Source: Hofstenia miamia
Lineage: Eukaryota; Xenacoelomorpha; Acoela
Length of the DNA: 64,000 bases
Reading direction: 5' to 3'
NCBI GenBank assembly: GCA_004352715.1
Contig: SCFE01000109.1
Location: 1,148,326 to 1,212,325 of the forward strand
Made by a program: the position numbers and the translations under genes. This document shows, piece by piece, positions 33,569-43,363 of the stretch; position 1 is the stretch's first letter, and each line of letters begins with the position of its first letter. The notes beneath the pieces were generated by a model that saw only the letters and a program-made list of their open reading frames with translations, did no database searches and was not told the origin of the DNA.

Positions 33569-34751
33569 TGTAACAACTTTCTGCTTTCATACTTTCACTT
33601 ATAGCTTATTATCATCTTGCAGGTGGTTTAACTGAATGTTTCTTCTGTAGGTTTGCTGTTCTTGGCTGTCATGGTTGCATGTAATATCCTCTACCAGGCA
33701 TTATCACTGTTTATCTACTGTTACTTTATAACGTTAGCTGTGTTATTGCGGGTAAGGATTTACTTGTTGTTACTGCTTGACTAGTTTCTTCTGTTAACTT
33801 ATTTAACATGGAATTAACTGCTCATTTTTTAGGTGACGAAGCCATGCGGTAACCTTCATAATGATCTCCTAGTGGGCATCTGCCCGAAGCGGATCTCCAC
33901 ATCCAGTTTCACCATTCCATCCAATGCTTGAGTGCCACTTCTCAGCTCAATCAAGATAGCTTATGTGTACCCTACATTAGCTCAGTGCTTACTCAAGACA
34001 TGACACAACTCGACTTAGACTCTATTGTGTGAAAGTGTTATATCTATTTGCAACCTGAACTGTTACTAGTTGTTTGTTAAATATTACATTTATAACTTAC
34101 TACATGTACAGTCACTTTATCCGTCAATTATAGGTCATCAATTTAGATCTAAAACAGTATTAAGATAATTCCTAGGGTTCGGTAATCCAACTGTATGCTG
34201 ATAGTTAATTATCTAATAATTATCTAATACATGTAGAAGTGAAATGCTAGTCGGCTAATCGAGAGAAAATCCCTACACCTAACCTATGTGCACTTTCGTG
34301 ATCTGGCACAGAGACCCTAGAATCATTCCCTGTGATGTATCCAGACCACTACTAAACACTGCTCGATTAGCTCGACATCGTATTAAATAATCAAACCATT
34401 AATGAGAAAATAAAATAAGAATTCTAAGTAAAATTCTTTATCAAATTCTTACAATGGTTTCTAATCTATTTATAGTAATTCCAAAAGAAGTACCTGTCAA
34501 TTCAAATTTAAACTTTCTGCCAAGATGGCAGCTAAAAATAATGTAAGCATCATTTAGTCAAAAGTATTTTTATCAACACACACAATTATATCTTTTTTGA
34601 CACATGTTGTTTTCTTAGTTGCATTTTACAAATTAATCTGAAATAATAGCAATTGGTTTAATTACAATAATTTTAATCAACTTCTTTTTTATCTTAGTCT
34701 CTTCTTGCAATGTTTACAGCTTATTTCTTATTATATTTGGATGATGCTACA
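33569..34751 (-). repeat. 3' LTR of copy A (LTR family 1)
   Basis: On the plus strand it runs from TGTAACAACTTTCTGC to GATGATGCTACA. It aligns with 43364-44050, except that about 545 bases (34093-34636) replace about 50 bases of the other LTR. Between the LTRs, several differences are CG here and CA in the 5' LTR. Confidence 0.87.
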
Positions 34752-34765
34752 CGCCCCCCTCAGCT
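34752..34765 (-). promoter_or_regulatory. Polypurine tract of copy A
   Basis: The minus strand reads AGCTGAGGGGGGCG immediately before the LTR start TGTAGC. A purine run abutting the 3' LTR is the expected plus-strand primer of LTR elements, and it fixes the orientation of copy A. Confidence 0.85.
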
Positions 34766-36957
34766 TGCATCATTTTTAACACAGCTTGTTCTCCATGCCC
34801 AGAGTGTCCACCTTTAGGATTATTGTTTCTGCCTGCTGGTTGGCCCATGTTGTTTTCTTGAATTCCATTTGCTTTGTCATTTTTAGAACTGCCTCTCTTT
34901 CTGTTGTTACAACATTTGCGTATTTCAGGAAAAGTGCTTCTCAGATGTCTTCTGCTATTGGTGTTATTTCCCTTAATTCATTCATTTTCTGTGAAAAGAT
35001 ATCATAGTATTTATGATATAATTGTATGCCTTTAATGCTGATCATGAGTGTCATCTGTGCATTGGCTCCACTCATGTGTGCTAAATCCTCCCTTATTTGG
35101 TTGTCAGGATAGAAAAACATAAAGACTTTCCGTAGGCTTCGAGTATTTGCTACATCCTTGTAGAAGAAACTGATGTTGTCTCTTACTTCTTTTTCTGTTA
35201 TAGTATTGGGATTGTTTTTATTGATCTGCATCATTGTAATGATTTCAACCTGCTTTGTAACATTGTAGTAGTGGTATTTCTTCTCCCATATATCTGTCCA
35301 AACTATGTCGTTTACTCCAGAGAATAGCATTATAGCTCTGGGGTTCCATTCCTCAATTTCATTTCTGAGATCTTTCAGTTGCACATTTATGGGTTTACCA
35401 TGTGTATAGAGCTGGTCTGGCATTATTGTGCCTTTGATGTAGACCCTTTCTTTGTTGTTGTTTTGCAGCATTATCTCTTTTGATTTTTTGTAGTTGTCTC
35501 ATTCTGTCATAGCTTTTGCCTTTCTTTCTGTATTTACATATGACTTATACTTGTGGAGGAATGTCTTCACAACCTTAACTTCTTTCAGTAGTCTCCAACA
35601 TGGGAGGACCATTGGTATAACAACAGTTTCTGGTGGTGTGCAGATTAAGATTTTCATTTCTATTTCTCTTTCTATGTGTCAGTATGAGCCTTCCATTGTT
35701 GATGATGTGGCTAGACCTATTGTAGTGGGGTAATTCATTTTAGCTTCGGAGATTGTATCCCAGAATGCTTGTGTCAATCCCCTTTGGCTTAGTTTTAATC
35801 GTGTTTCTTCCTTGATTTCTATTTTTGATGTAATGCACTTGACGTCTACAGCCAGTTGATTATATGGTTTTAATAGCTCTTCCAGTTCTGTACATGTGAA
35901 TGCTTCTGTGAACATAAGTTTCATTGTCGCCACTGTTTGCTGTTCCCTGAGGCTCTGGAAGTTTCTTTCCTTTATATCTTTGGCTTCTTTTGTGATTTTT
36001 ATTTCAACCAGGAAATGCTCATCATCAGTATCTATCCATTCTATTGTTTTGGCTGGACTGATCTCTCCCCATTTTTTGATATGTATCCTATTGATTGTTT
36101 GTTGTGTTTTGGGGGATAGTAGTAATCTGGATATCCCTGTCTTGTTTGCAATGCTTATTACTGACATTTTCCCTAACAGATTTTTGTTCATTATTATTCT
36201 GCTCAGTATTTTTTCCATTGTTTGCACTGGTTTTTCAGATTGATTTGGTGACTCTAGTTTCCCAGTGTGACCTTTTAGTAGCCAATTCTTCATCTGCGTA
36301 TTTTTTGGGACTATTGCTATTTCGTATTTCTTAGCTTTCGTTAATCTGTGAAGATGGAAAAATGTTTTCACCTAACTGGCATGCAACTTCTAGGTGCTCA
36401 GGAATCTATTCTTGTGTTGTTATTGTTATGATTACCAATCTAATGTTTTGCACTTTTGCCATTCTTGTTGTATCATCTACTTTCTTTTCTAATGTCTTAG
36501 TATATTCTCTCTGTTTTAATATGTGTATGATTGTGAGATTCTCTGCATCAATGTTTATTTTGGGTATTTTGTTGATTTTGTCTTTGTAGGCCATTATTGC
36601 TTGTGTTGTGTCCAGCATAAATGCATCATCAAATACAACGTGAACTGTAATGCACATATATGGCCTTTCCAATGTTTCATTCATCTCTTGCAGATAGCTA
36701 ATAATGACATTTACTTTCAGTCTGTTGTTGGCATTGAGCACAATTGGTAGGTATTTTCCTTCGACTCTCACGACTTTTTGTATATGTGATTTTGTTTCCA
36801 GGGATAGCTTTGCAAATGCATTGTAATGCACCTTTGATGTTCCCATAAAATAAGGATGTAAAGTTTCTCCATCAATTTTCAACATTTGGTTTTGTCTCTC
36901 TTTCAATCTAACCATTCTTTCTGACATTGTTTCTGAGGAGGTGTGTAGCTGAGTCAT
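34766..36957 (-). pseudogene. ORF3 of copy A, env-position protein of unknown function
   Basis: This region encodes roughly 730 codons after pol and reaches the polypurine tract. A start at 36957 gives MTQLHTSSETMSERMVRL. The N-terminal third (183 open codons) ends at a TAG at 36406, and a frame change or deletion lies near 36360. From 36371 one frame continues to 34941 and beyond with TGA codons at about 35679, 35501 and 34941. Blocks shared with B and/or C are LTKAKKYEIA, MKNWLLKGH, EKPVQTMEKILSRI, EAKMNYPTTI, HYYNVTKQVEIITM and a GIQLYHKYYD helix. The C-terminus is Gly/Asn/His-rich (NNNPKGGHSGHGEQ). There is no signal peptide, no transmembrane segment and no furin-type site, so it is not envelope-like. 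I do not recognise any domain. It may be an accessory structural or nucleic-acid-binding protein; that is speculation. Confidence 0.72.
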
Positions 36958-37031
36958 CCTTAATGGTAGTTTACTGGTGCTTGGTTCACAGTCTGAAGGC
37001 TGTGAATCTGTGCTGATATTTTCTACTGCTT

Positions 37032-37397
37032 TGCCCTTGAATCAGCTCACAGTTACTCCTATTGGCACTTGACCAGCTGTGGTTCTGGATGAGATGACGT
37101 CAGCCTTGAATCGCTTTCATATCTCCACAGTTCTTCCACCACGTACACCTTCCCCTGGAACTCCTTGTGTCTCACTGCCCTTGAATCAGCATTGTGGACT
37201 TTGGGAGGGAAAGTTGTGCTGTGCACCAGTTTTCTGTGTGCCCTTGAATTGGTGGTGCAGATCCCTGGTGGGAGAGGCTTTTTGTCCATTGGTCTCTCTG
37301 CCCTTGAATTAGCCTTGAGGACTACTAGGACGCCTTCTCACTCTACGTCATCTATTCATCAGTTCTTCATTCTCGTCCCTTCTGCCCTTGATTCGAC
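37032..37397 (-). repeat. Pol-ORF3 linker with six copies of a 15-nt motif
   Basis: TGCCCTTGAATCAGC or a close variant occurs at 37032, 37103 (shortened), 37176, 37239, 37299 and 37383 on the plus strand, spaced about 60-85 bases apart. On the coding strand the motif is GCTGATTCAAGGGCA. The same motif recurs in the gag-pol linker at 40773-40886. Confidence 0.8.
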
Positions 37398-37681
37398 GTC
37401 TGGTTTGAGAACTTCTTCACACTCTCCTTCTCCTGTTCATTGTTGAGAGTTCCTCTGGTTGTTGTGTTCTGTGCACTCTCTTTTTCATTGGTGGGTGCAT
37501 CATTTTCTTCTATTTTCCTAAATGCAGTTAATAAATTTATATCCCATGTTTCAGGGTCATATATAGGTTTATTTCTTGCTGTCCTCTGGGGCAGTGCTCT
37601 TTGGCTCAGGTCATCATTTCTGATCTCTGCTGTGTACTCGTCATTGAATTCTTCTTTGTGTACACTGTCTAAATCATACAT
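37367..37681 (-). pseudogene. Integrase C-terminal tail of copy A
   Basis: It is in line with the integrase after one TGA (near 37709). It contains acidic segments followed by QRTARNKPIYDPETWD, the kind of Arg/Pro-rich tail that closes many gypsy pol polyproteins, then a Gln/Asn/Lys-rich end. I see no chromodomain. Confidence 0.6.
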
Positions 37682-37708
37682 ATCATATATAATTTCATTG
37701 CCATTAAT

Positions 37709-38840
37709 TCAGCATATTTTGAATTCAGCTTTGTCATCTATCTTCATTTCTTCTTTATCTGCTGTTGCTCTCTTCAGGTTTTGAAAATGTAATAGTCTAT
37801 TGTTGTCTAGCATGTATTCATTGTTTGGTAGTGTTTGTGTTATCATGTGGGGGCCAGACCATACTGTTTTCAACTTCTGGACTTGGTTTGTGTCTATGAG
37901 TTTAATAAGTGTGAACATGTATACTTTATTGCCTACCTTGTGTGTGTGACCATAGATTTTTTTATTATAATTATGTTGCTGTCTCACTGCCAACTTTTTT
38001 ATATAGTGACACATTGTTTTGTGAATTCCTGTGATCTGTTTTCTTAATTGTTGTATGTATGCATTGTCCAATTTCCCATTGTAGTTGGTATACTGCTTCA
38101 AGAGCAGGGTTGCTACCTCCCTTCTGAACATAGCTTTGAATGGTGATACTCCAGTCATTGCATGTACCAATGTATTGTAATAGTATTTGATCATTTTGAT
38201 AACCTCTCTCCATCTACTTCCTCCTATTCGTGTTGTTGCTACTCTGATTAGCTTAATTAATGTTCGATTGAGTTGTTCCACTGCTCCATTGGGCTGTGAA
38301 TGATATGCAGTTGTTCATTCACTTGTGATTTCTAGGAGCTTTGCCATCTCTTTGAAAAGTCCACTTTCAAATTGAGGCCCTTCATCTGTTATGATTGTTT
38401 CCATCAGTCCCAATCTCAGTATCCACTCTTTTAAGACTAGCTCAGCTGTGGTTTCTGCTGTGGTGTTTTTTTTCATCAGGACCATTCTTGCATATTTGGT
38501 AAAGTTGTCAACCATTACTTGTAGGTACTGATAACCTTCGGCATCCTTCAATAGCATCTTCAAATCTATATGGACTATTTCATTGGGTTGAGTTGCAATA
38601 ATTTTTTCTAGCAGTGCTCACTGCATTGGGAAGGGCTGTTTGTTGTTGAGAAGGCATGTTGTGCAGTTGTTGATAATGTCTTCCACAACTTTCCTGATGG
38701 CTGTCATTATGAATCATGCATTAAACGTTTTCTCTGTCTGTGTTATTCCTAGGTGACCCTTCTCATGTATCTTCCTTATCAGTTCCCTCTTGAAGTAGTC
38801 AGGTATTGTGATTTGGTTGTTTCCAGCTTCTACATATAAA
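37709..38840 (-). pseudogene. Integrase domain of copy A
   Basis: Integrase inserts element cDNA into host DNA. From the N-terminus, an HHCC zinc domain (HEKGHLGITQTEKTF ... NNCTTC) is followed by the DDE core: first Asp in VHIDL, second in IITDEGPQFES, Glu in PNGAVEQLNRT. All three catalytic residues are kept. TGA codons occur near 38711, 38618 and 38316 (between LLEITSE and TTAYHSQ, where copies elsewhere in the clade would have an amino acid). The 190-codon stretch at 37709-38281 is open and includes YYNTLVHAMTGVSPF and a C-terminal SH3-like WSGPHMITQTL region. Confidence 0.87.
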
Positions 38841-38884
38841 AGTCTGTTCCTGTTGATCTTCCACTTGTAATGTTCATAATATTC

Positions 38885-39373
38885 TGCTGTTATTTTAGAT
38901 AGTGTAGTTCAGGGCTCTCTAATCTTCTCTAAGTTCTCACCTAGGATTACATCGTTTTTCTGTTTATCCACTATCTCTTGTTCCATTATCTCCTCTCTTA
39001 TGAGTATCAGTAATACTGCTTGACCTTTTTTGTCCACGTTTATCTCTGGTAAGTCCTTGTATTCAGTGTGTGGCAGGAACTAAAATTGCTTCTTTTCTCC
39101 CTCTGTTTTCACTGCATCTCTTTGGTATTCTGGGAGTGATGTCCAGAAATCCACATTGTTGTGTAATGTGCCTTTCCTATGTTTGATTGTAAATGTGAAT
39201 TCATTTAGGTATTCAATCCACTGGGATACTACCCCGGACTTATCTCCCAAGAACTTCTTCAAACAGGCCAATCCACTGTTGTCTGTTCATACTCTGAATT
39301 CCCTTCCTATGAGAAAATGTCAAAACTTCTTGATGCTCTCAATCAGTGCAAGCATTTCTACCTTGGTGGAGCC
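38885..39373 (-). pseudogene. RNase H C-terminal half of copy A
   Basis: The motifs TKVEMLALIESIKKF, HFLIGREFRV, TDNSGLACLKKF and WIEYLNEFTFTIKHRKG identify the Ty3/gypsy RNase H and its C-terminal connection. TGA stops interrupt between KKF and HFL and between FRV and TDN. The domain's N-terminal part resumes only beyond the inserted LINE sequence, at 39576. Confidence 0.83.
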
Positions 39374-39374
39374 N

Positions 39375-39575
39375 CTATTTAATATGGTGCCTAATGAAAT
39401 TAAAATCATCACTAGTGTTGAAGTCTTTAAGAAGAAACTAAAGCATTATTTATTTAGAGAGCAATTTAATTCGATTATTGTTTAGTATTGTAAATAGCGC
39501 ATTTGAGTTTTTTGTATAAAAAGTTATGCGCTTTATAAGAATATACATTTATTTATTTATTATTATTATTATTAC
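39375..39575 (+). mobile_element. LINE 3' end inserted in RNase H of copy A
   Basis: After the single N at 39374, the plus strand encodes LFNMVPNEIKIITSVEVFKKKLKHYLF, of which the typical LINE C-terminal pattern is F-N-x-x-P-x-x-I-x-x-x-x-S-x-x-x-F-K-x-x-L-K-x-x-L-F. A TTATTTATTATTATT microsatellite follows, as often found at the 3' ends of CR1/L2-like LINEs. Gypsy sequence resumes right after it. The N at one edge leaves the junction uncertain. Confidence 0.75.
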
Positions 39576-40690
39576 TTGTCCTCAGCTTGCAACTGAAGAA
39601 CTGAATGGGCACTTATTCCCATTTCTCATTTGTCCCAATGTTGCTCCAATTGCTACCTTACTTGCATTGCAATCTAGTATGAATTTCTTATTGTAATCTA
39701 GTATATTAAGGGAAGGTAATTTAGCGAGTTCCTCTTGATGTTGTCGAGTTCCTCTTGTTCTTTCCACATCCATTCAAATGGTACTGACTTTCTCATCAAT
39801 CAGGTCATCTTTGCCATTTTTCCAGCTATATTTGGAATAAAGGTTCCATAATAATTGAAGAATCCCATAATTTGCTGTATGTCTTTTTTGTTGTTTGGTT
39901 TTTCTATCTTTTGGATCATCTCTCTGGCATTGTCCTTCATGCATATTCTACCTTTCTCTATCATTCTTCTGAGGAAAACTATTTTCTCTTTCAGGATATC
40001 ACACTTATTTCCATTGATCCAGACTCCTGTGTTTTCTAAAATCATTAGTGTCCTCACCAATTTTCCAGGTGTTCTTGGACTGTATCACTTGTGACTATGA
40101 TGTCATCTATATAGGCGTCAACTCCCTCTTCCATTCTGTGTGTCTTATTTTTCAATACCTTTGTTATACAGCTCTGAAATATTGCTGGTGCATTACAAAG
40201 TCTGAACGCCATATATATCCACTCATACAGCCTGTATGGGGTTATGAATGCTGTCTTCTCAATGTCATCTTAATCCATATTCACTTGACAATAGGCCTTG
40301 CATAAATCCAAAGTTGTAAAATATTTATGTTTACTGGCTTTGTAGAGCATGTCCTCTATCCTTTGAAGGGGGTACAAATCCTTCTTTGTCACCTCATTTA
40401 ATTTATGAAAGTTGATACATAGACAGTACTTATTTCCCTGTTTTACAAACATGGTTGGTGCAGTGTATGGGCTCTCACTTAGTCAGATGATCTTATTGTT
40501 GATTAGTTCTTCTAGTATCTGATTGTATTCTGCTTTCAGCTGCTCAGGCACCCTTCTGACTGGTAGTTTGATCAGATTGTCTGTTGTCATTATGAATTTG
40601 TGCTTTTTGCCTACTGCCTGACCAACACTTATCTCTCCATAGTTGAATATACATTTATGTTTCTCTAGGAGTGTCCTTAGTTGCATGATG
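39576..40690 (-). pseudogene. Reverse transcriptase and RNase H start, copy A
   Basis: RT begins near 40690: CIFNYGEISVGQAVG, LPVRRVPEQLKAEY, FVKQGNKYCLCINFHKLNE, FTTLDLCKAYCQV (motif A Asp), ITPYRLYEWIYMAF and AYIDDIIVTSD (the catalytic YxDD, near 40115). It continues through the thumb (IMGFFNYYGTFIPNIAG) to the RNase H start FILDCNASKVAIGATLGQM near 39680, where the usual D-A-S Asp is Asn. Stops include a TGA at the position of Arg in copy D (DNKIIRPSE) and a TAA after QVNMD. Known role: copying element RNA to DNA. This copy is inactive. Confidence 0.88.
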
Positions 40691-40772
40691 TCTCATTCTT
40701 CTAGATGTTGATAATCCTCATCATTTATTTCAAGTATACTGTGTGTGTCTTCTTCTTCTGCTTTTGTCCCAA

Positions 40773-40886
40773 TGCCCTTGAGTTGGCTTTTGGGAGTACT
40801 CGCAACTTTGATGGTGATTGTCCACTTGCCCTTGAGTCAGCCATGTGGAGTACTATCTGCTTTCCTTTGCAAGTCCTTGAATCGAC
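40773..40886 (-). repeat. Gag-pol linker with three copies of the 15-nt motif
   Basis: The plus strand shows TGCCCTTGAGTTGGC at 40773, TGCCCTTGAGTCAGC at 40827 and a shortened variant at 40872, each followed by a GGAGTACT- or AATTACT-like segment. Copy D has the equivalent at 10177-10280. Confidence 0.8.
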
Positions 40887-42234
40887 CATGCAAATTACTC
40901 ACTCCATCGTTGTCTTCCATTGCCTTCCAGATGAGTCTGATATTAGTTTTAATGTATTTTCCATATATTCTTATCTGAGATCTTTTCAGATTCACATTCC
41001 AGTTCATAGCTTTGAGAATTGGTATCCTTCCTTTTCCGTGTTTTATTGCACAGACACTAGACAGCATTGAAACCCATTTGGTATTAATGCCTTTGTTGTT
41101 GTATAGCATTATGTCGGCTGTTATATTGTCTTCTGTCTCAATTGTGTGCATTTTCCACTGATGCGGCTGTAGATGGATGTCTTCTTGCAATCGAAATGTA
41201 ACTGTTCTCTGCTTTTCCTGTTCCTCCTCAATTTCCATCTCCTCTTCTTTTACTTTTATCATTTTGCTCAACATAGTTAATGACACAACCATTTTTGTCA
41301 GAAAATCATTTCCTAATATAACTTCATATGGTAATGCATTGTTGTGTGTATCTACTACTACTAGAGGTTGTTTGTACATTGTGTTTTCGATTCTCATTTG
41401 TGCAATGTTTATCATTCCTTTTGTGTCGATGTAATCCCCTGAAGTGTTAATTAATCTTTTGTTACAATTCTTCATGTCTTCTTGTTGGAATCCCAGCTTC
41501 ATAGCACATTCATTAGTAATTATAGATGTTGCTGCTCCAGTATCAATTGTTGCTTTTGTCATCACTCTGTTAATGGCTATTGTTATTGTATTCATCATGT
41601 CAAGGTTCATTAGGATCATACTTAGTTTTCTGGTTGGTGCTGCTTCATCAATTTCGTCTTCTGTCTGTAATACGTCCTCTTCATCATAGTAGGCTTCCTT
41701 GTCCCCAATGACATTTATTTGTTTTGGGCAATCTGGTTTTTTGTGTCCTTTTTGTCTGCAACCATAGCATTTAACATCTTTTTCTTTTACTTTCCTTGTC
41801 TTACCATCTCTTCCCTTTACTTTTATTATTTTTTCTTGTTTTACTTCAGGATAGGTTTTATTGGGGATGCACAGCTTGAGATTGCTTCTCCATGTTGGTG
41901 CATCTCTGTGCCATGCAGCTTTCTTGTATATTTGAGCATTGTTTTCAATAGTAGCTTGTGTATCAACAGCTTTCCTGATCATTCTTTCCAACTTGTCATT
42001 GATGTTGCATTTAATTTCAAACTGTGTTTTGATGCTTTTGGGCATCCCCTTACAGATGTGTGAGAACAAGTTGTATTTAGAGTAACTGTTTCCTCTCAAG
42101 CTGAGCATTAGTAGCTGCTTGACTTGTTGCATGTAATTCTGGATGTCATCAGTTTTTTCATTTTCATAGCATTCAAAATGATTTGGTACTGATTTTGAAG
42201 CTTTCATTCTCATAGTAATTGATGAAGTCTCCAA
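40887..42234 (-). pseudogene. Gag C-terminus and aspartic protease of copy A
   Basis: This is a 465-codon open stretch (it runs to 40837), the longest in the window. It contains the capsid C-terminal part (YSKYNLFSHICKGMP), a single CCHC zinc knuckle near 41760 (CYGCRQKGHKKPDC, intact spacing C-x2-C-x4-H-x4-C), an acidic linker, then a retropepsin domain opening with TIDTGAATSIIT near 41560, with the catalytic Asp-Thr-Gly kept, and closing with LPYEVILGNDFL. The protease would cut the polyprotein during particle maturation. Gag and protease share one frame here, so no frameshift separates them. The upstream gag portion is broken (see 42235-43330). Confidence 0.87.
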
Positions 42235-43330
42235 TTAGTAGTTGATAATCTCTCTTTGTTTCTGCATCCAAGAGCAAGTAGTGTTGGGATGCTGCTCCAG
42301 TTAGATATTATGGGAGTCTTGCCACTGCTGCCTGTTGGCTCACTTTCCATTCCGCCATTGTCAGTTTGAACATCTGCAGCCATTCAGCAAATGTAAGATT
42401 GTAGCCATCTACTTTCCCATTGAATTTGGGTAGTGTTGCTTTACACGGTATTGTGTCATTGGCTGTTAATTACAGTAAGATCAAGTTCTCATATTTCAGC
42501 TTTTTGTGATTTTTTCACATATCCTCCTCTTGCAGTTGTGTGGTCACTGCTTTCATGATTTTGTTTATTATTTTCTGTTTTTCAAGGTCTGAATCTTCAT
42601 CTGATTCATTAAATGTTACCTCCTTGCAGGTTGGCATGTGCAGTGCCTGTAACTTGCTCTCATTTCAGGCATGGAATTTGATTTCATGAGATTGTATGTT
42701 GTTTCTATTTTCCTCTTCCATTAATCATAGCAGTCTCAATTTATCTTTGAGTTGTTCCAGTTCTCCTGCCTGTAGGTCATTGTCCTTGATTAGTTATCTA
42801 TATGTTCTCTCCAGTACTTGATTTTTCTCTTGCCATCACTGGTTCTCTTCTAGAAACCTCTTGTTGGACTCCAACAGTTGGTGAGTAAGGATTTTAATTT
42901 CATTTTGAAATAGCTGATTTTGTTCTTCTAACTGCATTTCCATGTTTGCTCTGATTTCACTTAGTATTGATTCATTTTGTTGTTCCATCTCTTTGACTTT
43001 CTCAATCATATGTTCTACTTGTTGTCTTAGGATTTCCTCACTTTCTTGGCTCTTTTTTAACATCACCATTATATCCAGTGGGTTTGTGTCTATGGGGTTT
43101 GTCTCTGGGGGTGAACTAAAGGATTGTAGTTCTGTGTCTGTGGCATCTGTTGCTGAATTCTTGCTGAAGTATGGTGATGATCAAATTGTTCTGGGAGTTA
43201 CTGCTTTCCTTGCAGTCTTTTTCACACTTCCTTTTCTTCCTTTTGTCATCTTTCTTCTGGTTCATAGTGGTTTTCTCATCTCTAGGTTATGATTCTGGGA
43301 TTTCAGTAAAGTGCATCTGTTCAGTTTGCG
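42235..43330 (-). pseudogene. Gag N-terminal region of copy A with coiled coil
   Basis: The leader-proximal frames are Lys-rich (KKDDKRKKRK). A heptad-rich segment at 42836-43069 (EEILRQQVEHMIEKVKEMEQQ, QLEEQNQLFQ) predicts a long coiled coil homologous to that at 8183-8530 in copy D. Further on are PKFNGKVDG, FAEWLQMFKLTMAEW and YLTGAASQHYLLLD, the capsid start. At least six stops occur, four of them TGA (near 42837, 42726, 42669 and 42520). Confidence 0.78.
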
Positions 43331-43349
43331 GTATCTCTCTTTCTTTCAT

Positions 43350-43363
43350 CAATAGTAAGTTCA
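43350..43363 (-). promoter_or_regulatory. Putative primer-site region beside the 5' LTR of copy A
   Basis: The minus strand reads TGAACTTACTATTG immediately inside the 5' LTR, where a primer binding site is expected. It does not start with TGG, unlike E2. The same 14 bases also occur just outside the 3' LTR at 33555-33568, which is unexplained. Confidence 0.45.

Noticed and set aside
34941-35471. GVND in ORF3 of copy A as an SGNH hydrolase block III
   Set aside because: The aligned position in copy C reads AGGD, and no block I or D-x-x-H block is present, so the match is probably chance.
35895-43292. Many hydrophobic plus-strand frames of 60-120 codons across copy A
   Set aside because: They are antisense shadows of the Lys/Glu-rich gag, pol and ORF3 proteins on the minus strand.
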